Shown: positions 14,825 to 24,032 of the stretch, piece by piece
How the letters are laid out: every line of letters begins with the position of its first letter
Position numbering within the stretch: position 1 is the first letter of the stretch
NCBI RefSeq assembly: GCF_003315415.1
Contig: NZ_QNSB01000010.1
Location: 62,001 to 126,000 of the forward strand
Origin: Brevibacterium sanguinis
Lineage (GTDB): Bacteria; Actinomycetota; Actinomycetes; Actinomycetales; Brevibacteriaceae
DNA length: 64,000 bases
Direction: 5' to 3'
Position numbers and translations under genes: made by a program
Notes under the pieces: generated by a model
What the model was told of the DNA's origin: nothing
Databases searched by the model: none
Seen by the model: the letters and a program-made list of their open reading frames with translations, nothing else

Positions 14825-16519
14825 ATGACGGACCTCCGTCCCCCCGCCTCGGCGACCACGATCGACCGCCGGAGCATCCTCAGCCTCGGCCTGGGGCTGG
14901 GCACCCTCCTCACCCTCAGCGCCTGCACCCCGGTCGACGATGCGCCGCTGACCGAGGGCGAACCCGTGACCGGCGGGGTGCTCACGTACTTCGAACCGCA
15001 GACCTGGACCCTGCTCTACCCGCCGTCGGTCGGCTTCTACCCCAATGGCGGGATCATGAACAACATCTCCGCCCGGCTGCTGTGGCAGGACCCGCAGACC
15101 CTCGACCTCCACCCGTGGCTGGCCACCGAGCTGCCGCAGGTCAACGCCGACGCCACCGAGTACACATTCACGATCCGCCGGGGCGTGACCTACTCCGACG
15201 GGACGCCGCTGACCGCGGCGAACGTCGCGAAGAACTTCGACCTCTTCGGACGCGGCGACGAGGCGCGCACCCTGCCCGTGTCGGAGCAGATCTCGAACTA
15301 CGAGCGCAGCGAGGTCCTCGACGACTCCCGGGTCCGCTTCCACTTCAGCGCCCCCTCCCCCGGCTTCGCCCAGGCGACGTCGACGATGAATGCGGGGCTG
15401 CTCTCCGACTCGACCCTCGATCTCGACGCCGAGGGCTTCGGGCCCGGCGGGGCCCTGAGCATCCACACGTGCGGGCCGTTCCACATCACCGCCGAGACGA
15501 TCGGGACGAAGCTGTCCGTCCGCGCCCGCGAGGACTACGACTGGGCCCCGCCGCACCTTGAGCACCAGGGCCGGGCCTACCTCGACGGCATCGACTTCCT
15601 CGTCAACAACGAGTACTCGGTGCGCATCGGAGCCGTCCTCTCGGGTCAGGCCGACGGGGTCCGCGACGTCCAGGCACCCGACGAGGCCCGGGTCGAGGAG
15701 CAGGGCCTGCGGCTCTACGCGAAGCCCACGAACGGGATCAACAACGGCATCAACTTCCGGTTCCGCCACCCCCTGCTCTCCGACATCCGCGTTCGCCGCG
15801 CGCTCATCGCCGCGATCGACCGGGCGGAGATCGTCGACAAGCTCTTCACCCCCAACTTCCCCCTGGCCACGGGCGTCGTGGCCAAGGGGGCGATGGGCTA
15901 CAAGGACCAGTCGGGATCATGGACCCACGACCCCCGCGAGGCGAACCGCCTCCTCGACGAGGCGGGCTGGGCCGAGCGCGATGCCGAGGGCTACCGCGTC
16001 AAGGACGGGCAGGTCCTCGCGCTGACCGTCAACACCGCGCTCCCGCAGCCGCGCTCGAACGAGGTCCAGACGCTCATCCAGCAGCAGCTGCGCCACGTCG
16101 GGGTGCGCCTGTCCATCAACCCCGGCGACCAGAGCAAGCAGACGCTCGACTCGCTCAGCCTCGACACGGTGCAGATCTACCACTCGATGGTCGCCCGCGC
16201 CGACTTCGACAACCTCCGCAGCAACTACGCCTCCGTCAACCGCGACGTGTTCCTCAACGGCACCGGCCGCGACGACGCCGCTGACGAGACCGTCGACCCG
16301 CAGATCGACCGCCTCCTCGAGGAGCTCGCCACCCAGCCCCTGGCCGCGAAGCGGCAGGAGGCCGCCGAGCGGTTCCAGGACTACCTCGTCGAGCAGGCCT
16401 ACGTGCTGCCGTTCTTCGAGGAGCCGCAGGTGTTCTCCTTCCGCCGTCGCGTCCATGGCTTCGAGACCGAACCGGTGGGCCGTCCGTCCTTCTACAGCAC
16501 ATGGTTGGCAGGTCAGTGA
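14825..16519 (+). CDS. Oligopeptide/nickel-type ABC transporter substrate-binding lipoprotein
   Basis: 564 aa, family SBP_bac_5. The signal has a twin-arginine-like DRRSIL motif and a lipobox (LLTLSAC, Cys34), so it may be a Tat-exported lipoprotein. The mature protein shows VTYSDGTPLTAANVAKNFDL and VRRALIAAIDRAEIVDKLF, standard for cluster C binding proteins. From memory it fits the KPN_01854-like family found with CMD and alkylhydroperoxidase-domain proteins, as here. It is the first structural gene of a five-gene operon and lies behind a Cys-type leader peptide. The ligand is not known; a sulfur-containing organic compound is the best guess. Confidence 0.88.
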   Translation: MTDLRPPASATTIDRRSILSLGLGLGTLLTLSACTPVDDAPLTEGEPVTGGVLTYFEPQTWTLLYPPSVGFYPNGGIMNNISARLLWQDPQTLDLHPWLATELPQVNADATEYTFTIRRGVTYSDGTPLTAANVAKNFDLFGRGDEARTLPVSEQISNYERSEVLDDSRVRFHFSAPSPGFAQATSTMNAGLLSDSTLDLDAEGFGPGGALSIHTCGPFHITAETIGTKLSVRAREDYDWAPPHLEHQGRAYLDGIDFLVNNEYSVRIGAVLSGQADGVRDVQAPDEARVEEQGLRLYAKPTNGINNGINFRFRHPLLSDIRVRRALIAAIDRAEIVDKLFTPNFPLATGVVAKGAMGYKDQSGSWTHDPREANRLLDEAGWAERDAEGYRVKDGQVLALTVNTALPQPRSNEVQTLIQQQLRHVGVRLSINPGDQSKQTLDSLSLDTVQIYHSMVARADFDNLRSNYASVNRDVFLNGTGRDDAADETVDPQIDRLLEELATQPLAAKRQEAAERFQDYLVEQAYVLPFFEEPQVFSFRRRVHGFETEPVGRPSFYSTWLAGQ

Positions 16520-17604
16520 TGATTCTCGACGTCAGATATCTCCTCCTGCGCCTGGGGCAGGCGGTCCTCGTCCTCCTCCTCGCGTTCACCGCGGCCTTCG
16601 TGCTGCTTAGCCTCATCCCCGGAGACGGCGTGACCGCCCGCTTCGCCGATCCCACGCTCGGGCTCTCGGCCGAGCAGATCGCCGAGATCCGCGAGCAGAC
16701 CGGTGCCGACGCACCCGTCCTCGAACGCTATCTGCTCACCCTCGCCGGGTTCCTCACCGGCAACTTCGGGTACTCGGTGCAGACCGGGGCGGCCGTGTCG
16801 ACGATCGTGACCGCCGCCCTGCCGTCGACGGCGGTGCTCGCGCTCTCCGGCTTCGTCACCGCCCTCGTCCTCGCCGTCGTCATCGCGGTGCTCGCCACCT
16901 ACGGCCCCACCTCGGGGCCCTTCGGCTGGGTGCGCCGGGTCCTCGACTCGACCCCGAGCCTGTTCATCTCCATCCCCGTGTTCTGGCTGGGCATCCTCCT
17001 CATCCAGGTGTTCTCCTTCCAGCTCGGGCTCGTCTCGGTCGTCGACCCCGGCCCCGCCGAGGCGCTCGTCCTGCCCACGCTGACCGTGGCGGTCCCGCTG
17101 TCGGCCCCCATCGCGCAGGTCCTCATCCGCTCGATCACCGAGGTCAAGTCCTCGCCCTTCGTCAAGGTCACCCAGGCCAAGGGCGCCTCGGAGACGTGGA
17201 TCCTCGTCCACGCCGTCGCCCGCAATGCGATCCTGCCGGGGCTGACGATCATCGGGCTCATCTTCGGCGAGCTGGTCGCCGGAGCCGTCGTCACCGAGAC
17301 CGTGTTCGGACGCAACGGCATCGGCCAGATCACCGCCCAGGCGGTGACGCACCGGGACAATCCGATCCTCCTGGCCGTCGTCGTCATCGCGACCTTCGGC
17401 TACGTCCTCATCAACCTCGCCGTCGACCTGCTCTACCCCGTCATCGACGTCCGCCTGCGCGGCACCCGCACCGCTCCCGTGCAGGCCGGCACCGCAGAGA
17501 CCCTCGGCGCCGCCGACCCCGTCGAGGGCGGCTTCTCCGGCGTCGCGGTCGCGCCAGGCGGTCCCGCGGGAGGCTCCACGACCCCAGGAGGGAAGGAATC
17601 ATGA
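16519..17604 (+). CDS. ABC transporter permease (DppB/OppB type)
   Basis: 361 aa from the ATG of MILDVRYLLLRLGQ, which overlaps the previous stop (TGATG). Six membrane segments. The EAA-loop that contacts the ATPase is VKVTQAKGASETWILVHAVARN (motif residues A-x-G-A-S near the middle), followed by LVAGAVVTETVFGRNGIGQI, typical of DppB. The C-terminus carries an extra Gly/Pro/Thr-rich tail of about 45 residues not seen in most DppB proteins. It forms the channel with the next gene product. Confidence 0.92.
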   Translation: MILDVRYLLLRLGQAVLVLLLAFTAAFVLLSLIPGDGVTARFADPTLGLSAEQIAEIREQTGADAPVLERYLLTLAGFLTGNFGYSVQTGAAVSTIVTAALPSTAVLALSGFVTALVLAVVIAVLATYGPTSGPFGWVRRVLDSTPSLFISIPVFWLGILLIQVFSFQLGLVSVVDPGPAEALVLPTLTVAVPLSAPIAQVLIRSITEVKSSPFVKVTQAKGASETWILVHAVARNAILPGLTIIGLIFGELVAGAVVTETVFGRNGIGQITAQAVTHRDNPILLAVVVIATFGYVLINLAVDLLYPVIDVRLRGTRTAPVQAGTAETLGAADPVEGGFSGVAVAPGGPAGGSTTPGGKES

Positions 17605-18455
17605 GCATCTCGACCACCCGCTCGCCCCGGACCAGGCCACAGCTCGGGCACGCCGCTCGCGAGTGGCTGAGCCCCGCCACCGTGGTCTCGGCCCTCGTCC
17701 TCCTCGTCGCCGTTCTCTGGGCCCTGTTCGCCACCCTCTTCACGCATCATGATCCCAACGACGGCGGGGACACGGCCGCCCTTCTCGCCCCGAGCCTCGA
17801 GCACTGGTTCGGCACCGACCAGACGGGCCGCGACGTGTTCACCCGCGTCGTCCACGGGGCATCCCAGTCCCTGCTCGCCGCCCTCGTCGCGGTCGCGGTC
17901 GGCCTCGTCGTCGGCTCCGCGATCGGACTCATCGCCGGCACCCGACGCGGGTGGATCGACGACGTGCTCATGCGCTTCATCGACGTGCTGCTCTCGATCC
18001 CCGCGATCCTGCTCAGCCTCTCGATCGTCATCGTCCTCGGATTCGGCACGATCAATGCGGCCATCGCCGTCGGCGTCACCGCGATCGCGCAGTTCGCCCG
18101 GCTCTCCCGCTCCGAGGCGGTGCGGATCAACACGAGCGACTTCGTGGCCGCCGCGTACGGCTCGGGCGGATCGTTCTTCTCCGTCCTGTTCCGGCACGTG
18201 CTCCCGAACTCGATCTCCCCCGTGCTCTCCCTGGCCGTGCTCCAGATCGGGTCCGCGATCCTCCAGATCTCCACCCTCGGGTTCCTCGGCTACGGCACCC
18301 CGCCGCCGACCCCCGAATGGGGCCTCATCATCGCCGAGGGCCGGAACTTCGTCGCCACCGCCTGGTGGCTGACCGTCCTGCCCGGACTCGTCGTCATGGC
18401 CATCGTCCTGGCCACCCACCAGATCGGCAACACCCTGCGAAAGGCGACGTCATGA
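17601..18455 (+). CDS. ABC transporter permease (DppC/OppC type)
   Basis: 284 aa. The ATG overlaps the previous stop by four bases and has AGGAGGGAAGG upstream. It shows the DppC start pattern (a single N-terminal segment, then HWFGTDQTGRDVFTRVVHGA), followed by five further segments. The coupling loop is DFVAAAYGSGGSFFSVLFRH, and LGFLGYGTPPPTPEWGLIIA marks the end of the family domain. Long antisense and upstream extensions are codon-bias shadows. Confidence 0.92.
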   Translation: MSISTTRSPRTRPQLGHAAREWLSPATVVSALVLLVAVLWALFATLFTHHDPNDGGDTAALLAPSLEHWFGTDQTGRDVFTRVVHGASQSLLAALVAVAVGLVVGSAIGLIAGTRRGWIDDVLMRFIDVLLSIPAILLSLSIVIVLGFGTINAAIAVGVTAIAQFARLSRSEAVRINTSDFVAAAYGSGGSFFSVLFRHVLPNSISPVLSLAVLQIGSAILQISTLGFLGYGTPPPTPEWGLIIAEGRNFVATAWWLTVLPGLVVMAIVLATHQIGNTLRKATS

Positions 18456-20215
18456 CCACTCTCACGACGACCGGAACCGCTCCGCTGCTCTCCGTGCGCG
18501 GACTGCAGGTCGACTACTCGCGCGGCACGACCGGTCCCGCCGTCGACGGCGTCGACCTCGACGTCCGTCCCGGGTCGATGACCGCCGTCGTCGGGGAGTC
18601 GGGGTCGGGCAAGTCGACGACCGCCAACGCGGTCATCGGACTCCTCCCGGAGTCCGCGCGGATCACGGCCGGATCGATCCACCTCGGCGAGGAGTCGCTG
18701 ACGGATCTCTCCGCCTCCGCCTGGCGCGGGATCCGGGGCAGTCGGATCGGCTACGTCCCGCAGGACCCCGGCAACTCGCTCAATCCCCTGCGCACGATCG
18801 GGAAGTCCGTCGCCGAGGCGCTGCGCATCCATCGGCGTGCCGACGCGAAGTCCGCCCGGGCCCAGGTCATCGAGCTGCTCGAGAAGGTCGGGATCGACCG
18901 GCCGGAGCTGCGCGTCGACCAGTACCCGCACGAGCTCTCCGGAGGAATGCGTCAGCGCGTGCTCATCGCCTCGGCGATCGCCCTGCGTCCGAGCCTGCTC
19001 ATCGCCGACGAACCCACCTCGGCGCTCGACGTCACGGTGCAGAAGCAGGTCCTCGACCTCCTCGACGAGCTGCGCGCGGAGACCGGGATGGGGATCCTCT
19101 TCATCACCCATGATCTCGCGGTGGCCGGTGAGCGCGCCGACGAGGTCGTCGTCATGCAGTCCGGACGCGTCGTCGAGGCGGGCCCCGCGGGCCGGGTCTT
19201 CAGCGCCCCGGCGACGGAGTACGCCTCGCGCCTGCTCGCCGACGCCCCGGCGCTGATGACGAAGACCCGACGCCCGGCCCCTACCGCGGCGGACGCCGGC
19301 GCGGAGAGACCCTTCGTCTCCGTCGAGGGCCTCACCCAGGTCTACGCCCGTAGCCAGGGCCAGGTCATCGGCGTCGAGGACGTGTCGTTCACCGTCGAGC
19401 GCGGGACGACGCTCGGCATCGTCGGCGAGTCGGGGTCGGGGAAGACGACGACCGGCAAGGCCATCGCCGGCTTCCTCTCCCCGCAGTCGGGCCGTCTGCG
19501 GGTCGGGGATTTCGACGCCGCCGACCTCGGTCGCGGGTGGGCGGGGAGACGTCGTCGCCTCGACTTCCGCCGCACCGTCCAACTCGTCCACCAGAACCCG
19601 TACTCGGCGCTCGACCCGACTTTCTCGATCCGGCAGACGCTGCTCGAGCCCCTGCGCAACTTCCGCATCGGGACCCGGGCGAGCCGGCAGGAGACGATCG
19701 AGACGATCCTCGACCGGGTGGCCCTGCCCGCCTCCTTCCTCGACCGGCGTCCGCGCGAGCTCTCCGGCGGTCAGCTGCAGCGCGTCGCGATCGCCCGGGC
19801 GCTCATCGCGGGACCCGAGCTCGTCGTCTTCGACGAGGCGGTGTCCGCCCTCGACGTCACCGTGCAGGCCCAGATCCTCGCACTCCTCGACGAGCTCCAG
19901 GCCGAGTTCGGGCTCACCTACGTGTTCATCTCCCACGACCTCGCCGTGGTCCGGCAGATCGCCGACACGGTCGCCGTGATGTCCCACGGTCGCCTCGTCG
20001 AGACGGGACCGACGGAGGATCTCTTCGCCCGGCCCCGCACCGAGTACACCCGCACACTGCTCGACGCGATCCCCCGGCCCGTCTCCCTCGGCCCCGCCGA
20101 GGGCAGGGATCCGGCCGGGCTCGGGAACCCGGCCGGTGTTGGGACCGCTGCCGAGCATCCCGGCTCCGGGCGTCCCACCGGCGAGGCCCGGCCGCTGCTC
20201 GCGGCCAACGGCTGA
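18452..20215 (+). CDS. Fused dual ABC ATPase (DppD-DppF type)
   Basis: 587 aa. Two complete ATPases in one chain drive the importer. First half: Walker A GESGSGKSTTAN, signature LSGGMRQRV, Walker B LLIADEPTSALD. Second half: Walker A GESGSGKTTTGK, signature LSGGQLQRVA, Walker B LVVFDEAVSALD. The joint is near residue 270. The C-terminal oligopeptide-type extension is followed by a Pro/Gly-rich tail of about 40 residues. The ATG overlaps the preceding permease stop by four bases. Fused DppDF proteins are common in actinobacteria. Confidence 0.93.
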   Translation: MTTLTTTGTAPLLSVRGLQVDYSRGTTGPAVDGVDLDVRPGSMTAVVGESGSGKSTTANAVIGLLPESARITAGSIHLGEESLTDLSASAWRGIRGSRIGYVPQDPGNSLNPLRTIGKSVAEALRIHRRADAKSARAQVIELLEKVGIDRPELRVDQYPHELSGGMRQRVLIASAIALRPSLLIADEPTSALDVTVQKQVLDLLDELRAETGMGILFITHDLAVAGERADEVVVMQSGRVVEAGPAGRVFSAPATEYASRLLADAPALMTKTRRPAPTAADAGAERPFVSVEGLTQVYARSQGQVIGVEDVSFTVERGTTLGIVGESGSGKTTTGKAIAGFLSPQSGRLRVGDFDAADLGRGWAGRRRRLDFRRTVQLVHQNPYSALDPTFSIRQTLLEPLRNFRIGTRASRQETIETILDRVALPASFLDRRPRELSGGQLQRVAIARALIAGPELVVFDEAVSALDVTVQAQILALLDELQAEFGLTYVFISHDLAVVRQIADTVAVMSHGRLVETGPTEDLFARPRTEYTRTLLDAIPRPVSLGPAEGRDPAGLGNPAGVGTAAEHPGSGRPTGEARPLLAANG

Positions 20216-20268
20216 AGCGCCCCCTCTCGCAGATCCACCCCTCGACATCCCAGGAACAGGTGCACGCA

Positions 20269-21624
20269 ATGACAGACATCATCAACGCCCTCGCCGGAAT
20301 CGCGGCCGAGGACCCCCTCGACCTGCTCCGCGACCACCGCGCCCAGGCCAAGGAGAACGCGCAGCTGAGTTTCGAGGCGCTCCTCGAACCCGTCGACCCC
20401 GGCTCGATCTCATACCGCGACCGCTATGCCGTGGCGGCCTTCACCGCGGGGCTGCTCGGCTCGGAACCCGCCGAGGAGTTCTACCGCGATCTGCTTCGCG
20501 ACGAGGACGAATCCGCCTCCCTGGGCGTCGCCCAGCTCCTCGATGAGGCCGGGTTCGCCTCCGGGCCCTACGGCATCCACGAATCCGCTGCGTTGGCTGG
20601 CGAGAACGTTTCCGGTCCGTGGTTCCGCGTCGACGAGAAGACGGCCGGGGTGCTCAGTGAGCGCGCCGCCGCCGGACTCGAGTTCGCCCACCTGCTCGTC
20701 CTCCACCCCCGCGACGCCCGGCCGGTCCACCTCGCCAGGCTGCTCGCCGCCGGCTGGGACGAGGACGGGATCGTGACCCTCGCACAGCTCGTGTCCTTCC
20801 TCAACTTCCAGATCCGCATCAGCAGTGGACTCGCCGCCCTCGTCGAGGTGCCGGTGGCGGTCAGCGCCGCCGAGGGCTCGGCGGCCCCGACGGAGGCAGG
20901 TACCGGGGTGAGCACGCGGTCGGGAGCCGCGTCCGCAGGCAGAGACGACCTGACCGGTGGGGCCGAGGATGCGCGTGACGTCGCGGCGGATGCGCGCGCT
21001 CTCGCCGAGGCCGGGGACCGGATCTCCTCCTACCCGGATCTGCACCGTCCCCCGCTCTACCAGCAGGCCGGTCTGGGATGGGTGCCCTGGATCGCCCCCG
21101 TCGCCGAGGCCGACCTCACCGATGTCCACCGAGAGGCGCTCGTCGAAGCCGGCCGGGCGAAGAACGCGTACTTCCGGCTCCTCGTCCGCGATCCGGATGC
21201 GCTGCGGGCGCGCACCCTCACCGACTTCGACATCTTCTTCAACACCACCGACGGACTCGGGCGGGCCGAGCGCGAGATCGCCGCCACCGCCGCCTCCCGG
21301 CTCAACGGGTGCCTGTTCTGCGCCTCGGTGCACTCGGATCGCGCCGCGGTGGAATCCGGTCGGCGCGACACCGTCCAGCGGCTCCTCGACGACGGTGTCG
21401 ACGCCGACCTCGGCGACCCCGTGTGGAATGCCGTCGTCGCCGCCTCCGTCGCCCTGACCCGGACTCCGCAGACCTTCGGACCGGAGCACGTCTCACAGCT
21501 GCGCGACGTCGGTCTCGACGACGGCGACATCATCGACGTCCTCAACTGCGCCACATTCTTCAATTGGGCGAACCGGCTCATGCTCACCCTCGGCGAACCC
21601 GAGGTCATCGCTCCCGGACGCTGA
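20269..21624 (+). CDS. Fused CMD-domain / AhpD-like alkylhydroperoxidase protein
   Basis: 451 aa. The N-terminal part (about 1-190) is a CMD-domain protein with FAHLLVLHPRDARPVHLARL and VSFLNFQIRISSGLAAL. An Ala/Gly/Ser/Asp-rich linker (about 200-240) leads to an AhpD-like domain with the redox motif LNGCLFCASVHSDRA (CxxC with His four residues on). The two halves resemble, from memory, the separate Avi_7170 and Avi_7169 families, which sit with the same ABC transporter family elsewhere. Here they are one protein. It may reduce a peroxide or process the imported compound. It lies 53 bases after the ATPase gene and ends the operon. Confidence 0.82.
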   Translation: MTDIINALAGIAAEDPLDLLRDHRAQAKENAQLSFEALLEPVDPGSISYRDRYAVAAFTAGLLGSEPAEEFYRDLLRDEDESASLGVAQLLDEAGFASGPYGIHESAALAGENVSGPWFRVDEKTAGVLSERAAAGLEFAHLLVLHPRDARPVHLARLLAAGWDEDGIVTLAQLVSFLNFQIRISSGLAALVEVPVAVSAAEGSAAPTEAGTGVSTRSGAASAGRDDLTGGAEDARDVAADARALAEAGDRISSYPDLHRPPLYQQAGLGWVPWIAPVAEADLTDVHREALVEAGRAKNAYFRLLVRDPDALRARTLTDFDIFFNTTDGLGRAEREIAATAASRLNGCLFCASVHSDRAAVESGRRDTVQRLLDDGVDADLGDPVWNAVVAASVALTRTPQTFGPEHVSQLRDVGLDDGDIIDVLNCATFFNWANRLMLTLGEPEVIAPGR

Positions 21625-21708
21625 GGACCCGAGCTGCCGAGGCCGGGAGCCGATGTCGGGAGTCGGCGCCGACGTCCATGGACGTGCATCCCGGAGGCCG
21701 GAACGGGA

Positions 21709-21744
21709 AACGGCGCCCGGCCCCGTCCAGGGCCGGGCGCCGTT
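21709..21744. terminator. Bidirectional terminator between the CMD gene and DUF779 gene
   Basis: Perfect 15-bp GC-rich arms (AACGGCGCCCGGCCC and complement) with a 6-base loop (CGTCCA). It is placed between convergent gene ends. The A/T ends give a short U run in both directions. Confidence 0.8.
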
Positions 21745-21762
21745 CGTCACTGCCGGGCAGCG

Positions 21763-22248
21763 TCATGACCCGCTGTCGCCCAACAGCGTCGAGCGGATGA
21801 TGAAGCGGTTCCCCGTCGGCGATTCGACGCTGAAGCCGCTGCCGCGCCCCGGCACCACATCGATGGTGAGATGAGTGTGCTTCCAGTACTCGAACTGCTC
21901 GACCGACATCCAGAAATCGAGACCGGATACGGTCGAACCGCCCCCGCCCTCATCGGGCAGGGGCAGTTCGAAGTGGCCGAGAAGGATGTCGGCCTCGGAG
22001 GTGAGGAAGTCCCCCTCCGGGAAGCACATCGGCGAGGACCCGTCGCAGCAGCCACCCGACTGATGGAACATCAGCTGTCCGTGCTTGCGGACGAGGTCGA
22101 CGAGCAGGTCGAGGGCGGCCTGTGTCATCGCCACCCGGGGCTTCGTCTCCCCGGCGATCGTCGGGGCCGCCTCGAGTGCCGGCTGCGCCTCGGCGTGCCC
22201 TCCGCGCTCGCTCCCCGCGACCGCGGACTCCCCTCTCGGCTCACTCAT
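21763..22248 (-). CDS. DUF779 family protein, aldehyde dehydrogenase partner
   Basis: 161 aa from the ATG of [10 protein letters not shown], which overlaps the aldehyde dehydrogenase stop by one base (TGATG). The DUF779 core starts near residue 40. It has a Cys-rich motif (HQSGGCCDGSSPMCFPEGDF) followed by DFWMSVEQFEYWKHTHLTID. DUF779 proteins almost always accompany ExaC/AldA-type aldehyde dehydrogenases; their biochemical role is unsettled, and metal or cofactor binding by the Cys cluster is plausible. The first 40 residues are Ala/Glu-rich and probably disordered. Confidence 0.88.
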   Translation of the reverse strand: MSEPRGESAVAGSERGGHAEAQPALEAAPTIAGETKPRVAMTQAALDLLVDLVRKHGQLMFHQSGGCCDGSSPMCFPEGDFLTSEADILLGHFELPLPDEGGGGSTVSGLDFWMSVEQFEYWKHTHLTIDVVPGRGSGFSVESPTGNRFIIRSTLLGDSGS

Positions 22249-23771
22249 CAGAAGAATCCCAGGGCATCGTCCGAGTAGCTGACCAGGAGGTTCTTCGTCT
22301 GCTGGTAGTGATCGAGCATCATCTTGTGGTTCTCCCGCCCGATGCCCGAGGACTTGTACCCGCCGAAGGCCGCGTGCGCCGGGTAGGCGTGGTAGTTGTT
22401 CACCCACACCCGCCCCGCCTGGATGTCGCGTCCGGCGCGGTAGGCCATGCTGCCGCTGCGGCTCCAGACGCCCGCACCCAGACCGTAGAGCGTGTCATTG
22501 GCGATCGACAGCGCATCGTCGTAGTCCGTGAACGAGGTGAGGGCGACGACCGGGCCGAAGATCTCCTCCTGGAAGATCCGCATCGAGTTCGACCCCTTGA
22601 AGATCGTCGGCTGGATGTAGAAGCCGCCGGCGAGGTCGCCGGCGAGCTCGGTCCGCTCGCCGCCGATGAGCACCTCGGCGCCCTCGTCCCTGCCGATCTT
22701 GAGATAGGAGAGGATCTTCTCGAACTGGTCGTTCGAGGCCTGGGCCCCGATCTGGGTCTCGGTGTCGAGGGGGTTGCCCTGCTTGATCGACCGCACCCTC
22801 TCGATCCCTGCCGCGACGAAATCGTCGAAGATCGACTCCTGGACCAGGGCACGCGACGGGCAGGTGCAGACCTCGCCCTGGTTGAGCGCGAACATCGCGA
22901 ATCCCTCGAGCGCCTTGTCGAAGTAGCTGTCCTGTTTGTCGGCGACGTCCTCGAAGAAGATGTTCGGGCTCTTGCCGCCGAGCTCGAGGGTCACCGGGAT
23001 GATGTTCTGGGAGGCGTACTGCATGATCAGACGGCCGGTCGTCGTCTCACCCGTGAAGGCGATCTTCGAGATCCGCTTGTTCGCGGCCAAGGGCTTCCCG
23101 GCGTCGACGCCGAACCCGTTGACGACATTGACGACGCCGGGCGGGAGCAGATCGCCGATGAGCTCCATGAGCACGAGGATCGACGCCGGGGTCTGCTCCG
23201 CGGGCTTGAGCACGACGGCATTGCCCGCCGCGAGGGCCGGGGCCAGCTTCCACGTCGCCATGAGCAGCGGGAAGTTCCAGGGGATGATCTGACCGACCAC
23301 GCCGAGGGGCTCGTGGAAGTGGTAGGCCACCGTGTCCTCGTCGAGCTGGGAGATGCCGCCCTCCTGCGACCGGATCGCCGAGGCGAAGTACCGGAAGTGA
23401 TCGACGGCGAGCGGAAGGTCGGCGGCCAGGGGCTCACGGATGCCCTTGCCGTTGTCCCAGGTCTCGGCGACGGCGAGCATCTCGAGGTTCTCCTCGATCC
23501 GATCGGCGATCTTGAGCAGGATGTTCGCCCGCTCCGTCGTCGAGGTCCTCCCCCACGCGGGTGCCGCCGCGTGCGCGGCGTCGAGGGCGACCTCGATGTC
23601 CTCGGCGGTGGAGGCCGGGATCTCCGTGAACGCCTGACCCGTGACCGGCGTGATGTTCTCGAAGTAGTTGCCGCCCTTCGGTGGAACCCAGTCGCCTCCG
23701 ATGTAGTTCTCGTACCGCGACTTGAATGTGACGAGGGAACCATCGGTGCCCGGTGCTGAATAGACTGCCAT
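22248..23771 (-). CDS. NAD(P)-dependent aldehyde dehydrogenase (ExaC/AldA-like)
   Basis: 507 aa from the ATG of [10 protein letters not shown] (GAAGGAG five bases upstream). It oxidises an aldehyde, probably acetaldehyde or a similar short one, to the acid. The catalytic Cys is the first Cys of [12 protein letters not shown]; the general-base Glu is in [11 protein letters not shown]; the cofactor segment is [20 protein letters not shown]. Pairing with DUF779 and the CTCPSR motif fit the ExaC/acetaldehyde dehydrogenase II group. It is divergent from the ArsR gene, with a 261-base spacer in between. Confidence 0.92.
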   Translation of the reverse strand: MAVYSAPGTDGSLVTFKSRYENYIGGDWVPPKGGNYFENITPVTGQAFTEIPASTAEDIEVALDAAHAAAPAWGRTSTTERANILLKIADRIEENLEMLAVAETWDNGKGIREPLAADLPLAVDHFRYFASAIRSQEGGISQLDEDTVAYHFHEPLGVVGQIIPWNFPLLMATWKLAPALAAGNAVVLKPAEQTPASILVLMELIGDLLPPGVVNVVNGFGVDAGKPLAANKRISKIAFTGETTTGRLIMQYASQNIIPVTLELGGKSPNIFFEDVADKQDSYFDKALEGFAMFALNQGEVCTCPSRALVQESIFDDFVAAGIERVRSIKQGNPLDTETQIGAQASNDQFEKILSYLKIGRDEGAEVLIGGERTELAGDLAGGFYIQPTIFKGSNSMRIFQEEIFGPVVALTSFTDYDDALSIANDTLYGLGAGVWSRSGSMAYRAGRDIQAGRVWVNNYHAYPAHAAFGGYKSSGIGRENHKMMLDHYQQTKNLLVSYSDDALGFF

Positions 23772-23999
23772 GCCACTCCTTCGTGTGAGTCGTTCCGCTC
23801 CCTCACCTGCGACGGCTGCACTGCGACGACGGAGAGAACGGTCGGGTCCTCTCACCCTATGCGGCGAGACCCGTCACGACAATAGCTGTGATGATGAGAA
23901 GGAAACCTGTCTCGATTGCCGTCCGCGCCCGCCGGCGCTCACTCGCCGGGGACTGCGTCTGCCACTCGCATCGAGGCGATTCCCAGCATTTCAGTATGT

Positions 24000-24011
24000 A
24001 CTTATATAAGT
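24000..24011. promoter_or_regulatory. Perfect palindrome, probable ArsR operator
   Basis: ACTTATATAAGT is a perfect 12-bp palindrome standing out in AT content from its surroundings. It lies 10 bases upstream of a strong -10 (TATTAT, 24021-24026) and so covers the -35 region of the arsR gene. That -10 puts transcription start at the GTG codon (24033), so the mRNA is probably leaderless. Confidence 0.6.
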
Positions 24012-24032
24012 CTCTGACGATATTATGGTCCC

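Noticed and set aside
18290-20269. 659-aa antisense ORF over the fused ATPase gene
   Set aside because: The plus strand encodes two perfect ABC ATPases here; the antisense composition is that of a shadow.
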